Source of the DNA: a bacterium
GTDB taxonomy: Bacteria > Bdellovibrionota > FAC87 > UBA2466
Length of the DNA: 7,598 nucleotides
Reading direction: 5' to 3'
Assembly (NCBI GenBank): GCA_019750655.1
Contig: JAIEOG010000361.1
Coordinates: forward strand, 1-7,598
How positions within the stretch are numbered: the stretch's first letter is position 1; every line of letters begins with the position of its first letter. The notes beneath the pieces were generated by a model, which saw only the letters and a list, made by a program, of their open reading frames with translations, made no database searches and was not told where the DNA came from. Shown one piece after another: positions 6,223 through 7,598 of this stretch. The position numbers were made by a program, and so were the translations under genes.

Positions 6223-7437
6223 CTAGTGTGCGGTCCATTGGACCGATTTTAAATCAATACCTTCTTTGGCCATTTCGTAGAGTGGCGACATGTCGCGCAG
6301 CCGCGACACGATGGCGATAACCCGTTCCGCCACAAAATCCACTTCCTCGGTGGTGTTGAAACGCCCGAGGCCGAAACGGATGGAGGTGTGGGCGAGTTCC
6401 TCGCCGACCCCCAGGGACTTCAGTACGTACGACGGTTCCAACGAGGCCGACGTGCACGCCGAGCCAGAGGAAACAGCGACTTCTTTAAGCCCCATCATCA
6501 TGCCTTCGCCTTCGACGAAAGCGAACGAGAGATTCAAGTTGTTGTACAGCCGCTCGGTCGGGTGACCGTTGAGGTAAACCTCATCGAGCTGCGCCGTGAT
6601 GGCTTGGTGCAAGCGGTCGCGGAGTGCGCCGATGCGTTTGGATTCTTCTGCCATCGTCGCTTGGGCAATCGCACAAGCTTCGCCGAGGCCCACAATGCCC
6701 GGGACATTCAAAGTGCCGGAACGCATGCCGCGTTCATGGCCGCCGCCGTGAATGATGGGCGACACACGTACGCGTGGGTTCGAGCGGCGGACATACAGCG
6801 CCCCGACGCCCTTTGGCCCATACATCTTGTGGCCCGAGATCGAGAGCAGGTCGATGCCCATGGCGTTCACGTCAATGGCGACTTTGCCGGCCGTCTGCGC
6901 TGCATCGACATGGAAAATAATGCCTTTTTCTTTGGCGAGCTTTCCAATTTCGGCAATCGGCGCGATCGTGCCGACTTCGTTATTGGCGTGCATAACGGAA
7001 ATCAAAATCGTCTTGTCGGTGATGGCTTTGCGGATGTCTTCCACATTGACCATGCCGTACTGATCGACGCCGATGTACGTAACCGAGCCTTTTTTCTCGA
7101 AGTACTTCGCCGAATCCAACGTCGCCTTATGCTCCGTCACCACCGTGATCATGTGGTTGCCTTTGTCGGCATACATTTCGGCGGTGCCTTTGAAGGCGAG
7201 GTTGATGCTTTCCGTAGCACCACTCGTGAAAACGATTTCCTTAGGGTTCGCGCCAATGAGTTTCGCGATTTGCAGACGCGCTTTTTCCACGGCTTCTTCC
7301 GCCTGCCAGCCAAACGCGTGGCTGCGGCTTGCGGCATTGCCGAAGCACTCCGTGAGGTACGGCATCATCGCAGCAAGGACTTTTGGATCCAGCGGCGTGG
7401 TGGAGTGGTTATCCATGTAAATCGGGAACTTCAGCAT
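6223..7437 (-). CDS. iscS: IscS, cysteine desulfurase
   Basis: A PLP enzyme that converts L-cysteine to alanine and a persulfide for IscU and other acceptors. From the ATG at 7437 it is 404 residues, identical in length to E. coli IscS. It opens MLKFPIYMDNHSTTPLDP and ends VQWTAH. Active-site residues visible are H103 in TEHK, D178 and Q181 in HVDAAQ, K204 in SGHKMYGPKG (the PLP Schiff-base lysine) and the catalytic C328 in SSGSACTSAS, on the long loop typical of group I desulfurases. An in-frame ATG at 7530 would add 31 residues (WHRHSCLCSRPAQAGMPVPQ and on), but those are read from the palindromic repeat and should be excluded. The chosen ATG has no clear Shine-Dalgarno sequence (CCCCCG precedes it), which is odd for the first enzyme of the operon. 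No obvious promoter or IscR site is visible in the leader, so transcription may start further upstream. Confidence 0.97.
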   Translation of the reverse strand: MLKFPIYMDNHSTTPLDPKVLAAMMPYLTECFGNAASRSHAFGWQAEEAVEKARLQIAKLIGANPKEIVFTSGATESINLAFKGTAEMYADKGNHMITVVTEHKATLDSAKYFEKKGSVTYIGVDQYGMVNVEDIRKAITDKTILISVMHANNEVGTIAPIAEIGKLAKEKGIIFHVDAAQTAGKVAIDVNAMGIDLLSISGHKMYGPKGVGALYVRRSNPRVRVSPIIHGGGHERGMRSGTLNVPGIVGLGEACAIAQATMAEESKRIGALRDRLHQAITAQLDEVYLNGHPTERLYNNLNLSFAFVEGEGMMMGLKEVAVSSGSACTSASLEPSYVLKSLGVGEELAHTSIRFGLGRFNTTEEVDFVAERVIAIVSRLRDMSPLYEMAKEGIDLKSVQWTAH

Positions 7438-7465
7438 CGGGGGAAATCCGGGTGTACTGGTTGTG

Positions 7466-7532
7466 TCTTGTGGCACAGGCATTCCTGCCTGTGCGGGACG
7501 GCTGCACAGGCAGGAATGCCTGTGCCACAAGA
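7466..7532. repeat. REPIN-like double palindrome in the iscS leader
   Basis: Two 29-nt exact reverse-complement arms (7466-7494 and 7504-7532) flank a 9-nt spacer, gggacggct. Each arm is itself a hairpin: gcacaggca/tgcctgtgc around ttcc (7473-7494) and around ggaa (7504-7525). Each unit carries a GTGG head next to its hairpin. Two inverted hairpin units with a GTGG-type head match the layout of REPINs, mobilised in other bacteria by RAYT transposases. No RAYT gene is in the window. The element fills most of the 103-bp gap between the upstream partial gene and iscS, so it would fold in the 5' leader if the two are co-transcribed. Copy number in the genome is unknown from here. Confidence 0.85.
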
Positions 7533-7540
7533 AGATCGCA

Positions 7541-7598
7541 TCACGCTTTCGTCGCCGGCTCGTGGTGGCCGATCACGCCGAGCGTCTGGAGGACCGCC
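7541..7598 (-). CDS. C-terminal end of an unidentified gene upstream of iscS (partial)
   Basis: Eighteen codons (AVLQTLGVIGHHEPATKA) precede a TGA at 7543-7541. Seventeen of the 18 codons end in G or C, which supports real coding sequence. The gene runs in the same direction as iscS, with 103 bp between them. By operon logic iscR or cysE would be usual here, but this tail is too short to identify a family and shows no diagnostic motif, so no name is given. Confidence 0.55.
   Translation of the reverse strand, partial: AVLQTLGVIGHHEPATKA

Noticed and set aside
7438..7540. IscR-binding site or riboswitch in the isc leader
   Set aside because: I found no resemblance to IscR type 1 or type 2 sites and no -35/-10 pair. 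The leader is mostly the palindromic repeat.
1..7598. CRISPR array, tRNA/rRNA genes, insertion sequence or defence system
   Set aside because: No regularly spaced direct repeats, no tRNA- or rRNA-like segments, and no transposase, nuclease or toxin-antitoxin frame. All long frames are explained by the listed genes.

Overview
The window is almost entirely coding. Its core is a compact ISC-type iron-sulfur cluster assembly operon on the minus strand, read from high to low coordinates: iscS, iscU, iscA, hscB, hscA, iscX. Identification rests on clear family motifs throughout: the IscS PLP lysine and the SSGSACTS cysteine loop, the three IscU cysteines plus LPPVK, the IscA C35/C99/C101 triad, the HscB HPD motif, the HscA Hsp70 signatures and the IscX KWTD/FDDDP core. 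The genes are tightly packed. One gap is 9 nt and the other four junctions overlap, which suggests one transcript with translational coupling. No ferredoxin gene (fdx) lies between hscA and iscX, where proteobacterial operons carry it. HscB has an N-terminal CxxC...CxxC module that E. coli HscB lacks.

Region by region. 1-68: probable tail of an upstream plus-strand gene. 149-712: plus-strand gene for a small secreted, cysteine-containing protein of unknown function. 718-799: an 82-bp near-perfect palindrome filling the gap between two convergent genes. 799-2772 (minus): a secreted gingipain-like C25 cysteine peptidase, probably with its own promoter in the 135-bp gap that follows iscX. 2908-7437 (minus): the isc operon. 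7438-7540: the iscS leader, mostly occupied by a REPIN-like double palindrome. 7541-7598 (minus): the last 18 codons of an unidentified gene upstream of iscS.

How the genes work together: IscS takes sulfur from cysteine and passes it to the scaffold IscU. HscA (ATPase) and HscB (J-protein) bind IscU through LPPVK and promote cluster transfer. IscA is an A-type carrier, and IscX is a small acidic modulator of IscS. The peptidase and the small secreted protein are exported and show no functional link to the operon.

Organism: a moderately GC-rich, didermic-looking bacterium. The full isc set with IscX resembles proteobacterial operons. The tetracysteine HscB, the C25 peptidase and the REPIN-like cattcctgcctgtg repeat type are things I loosely associate from memory with Acidobacteriota, Verrucomicrobiota or Planctomycetota. 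I cannot assign the phylum from this window. The window is mostly ordinary housekeeping sequence. The points worth following are the two palindromes, the HscB module and the missing fdx, and I see no convincing new multigene system.
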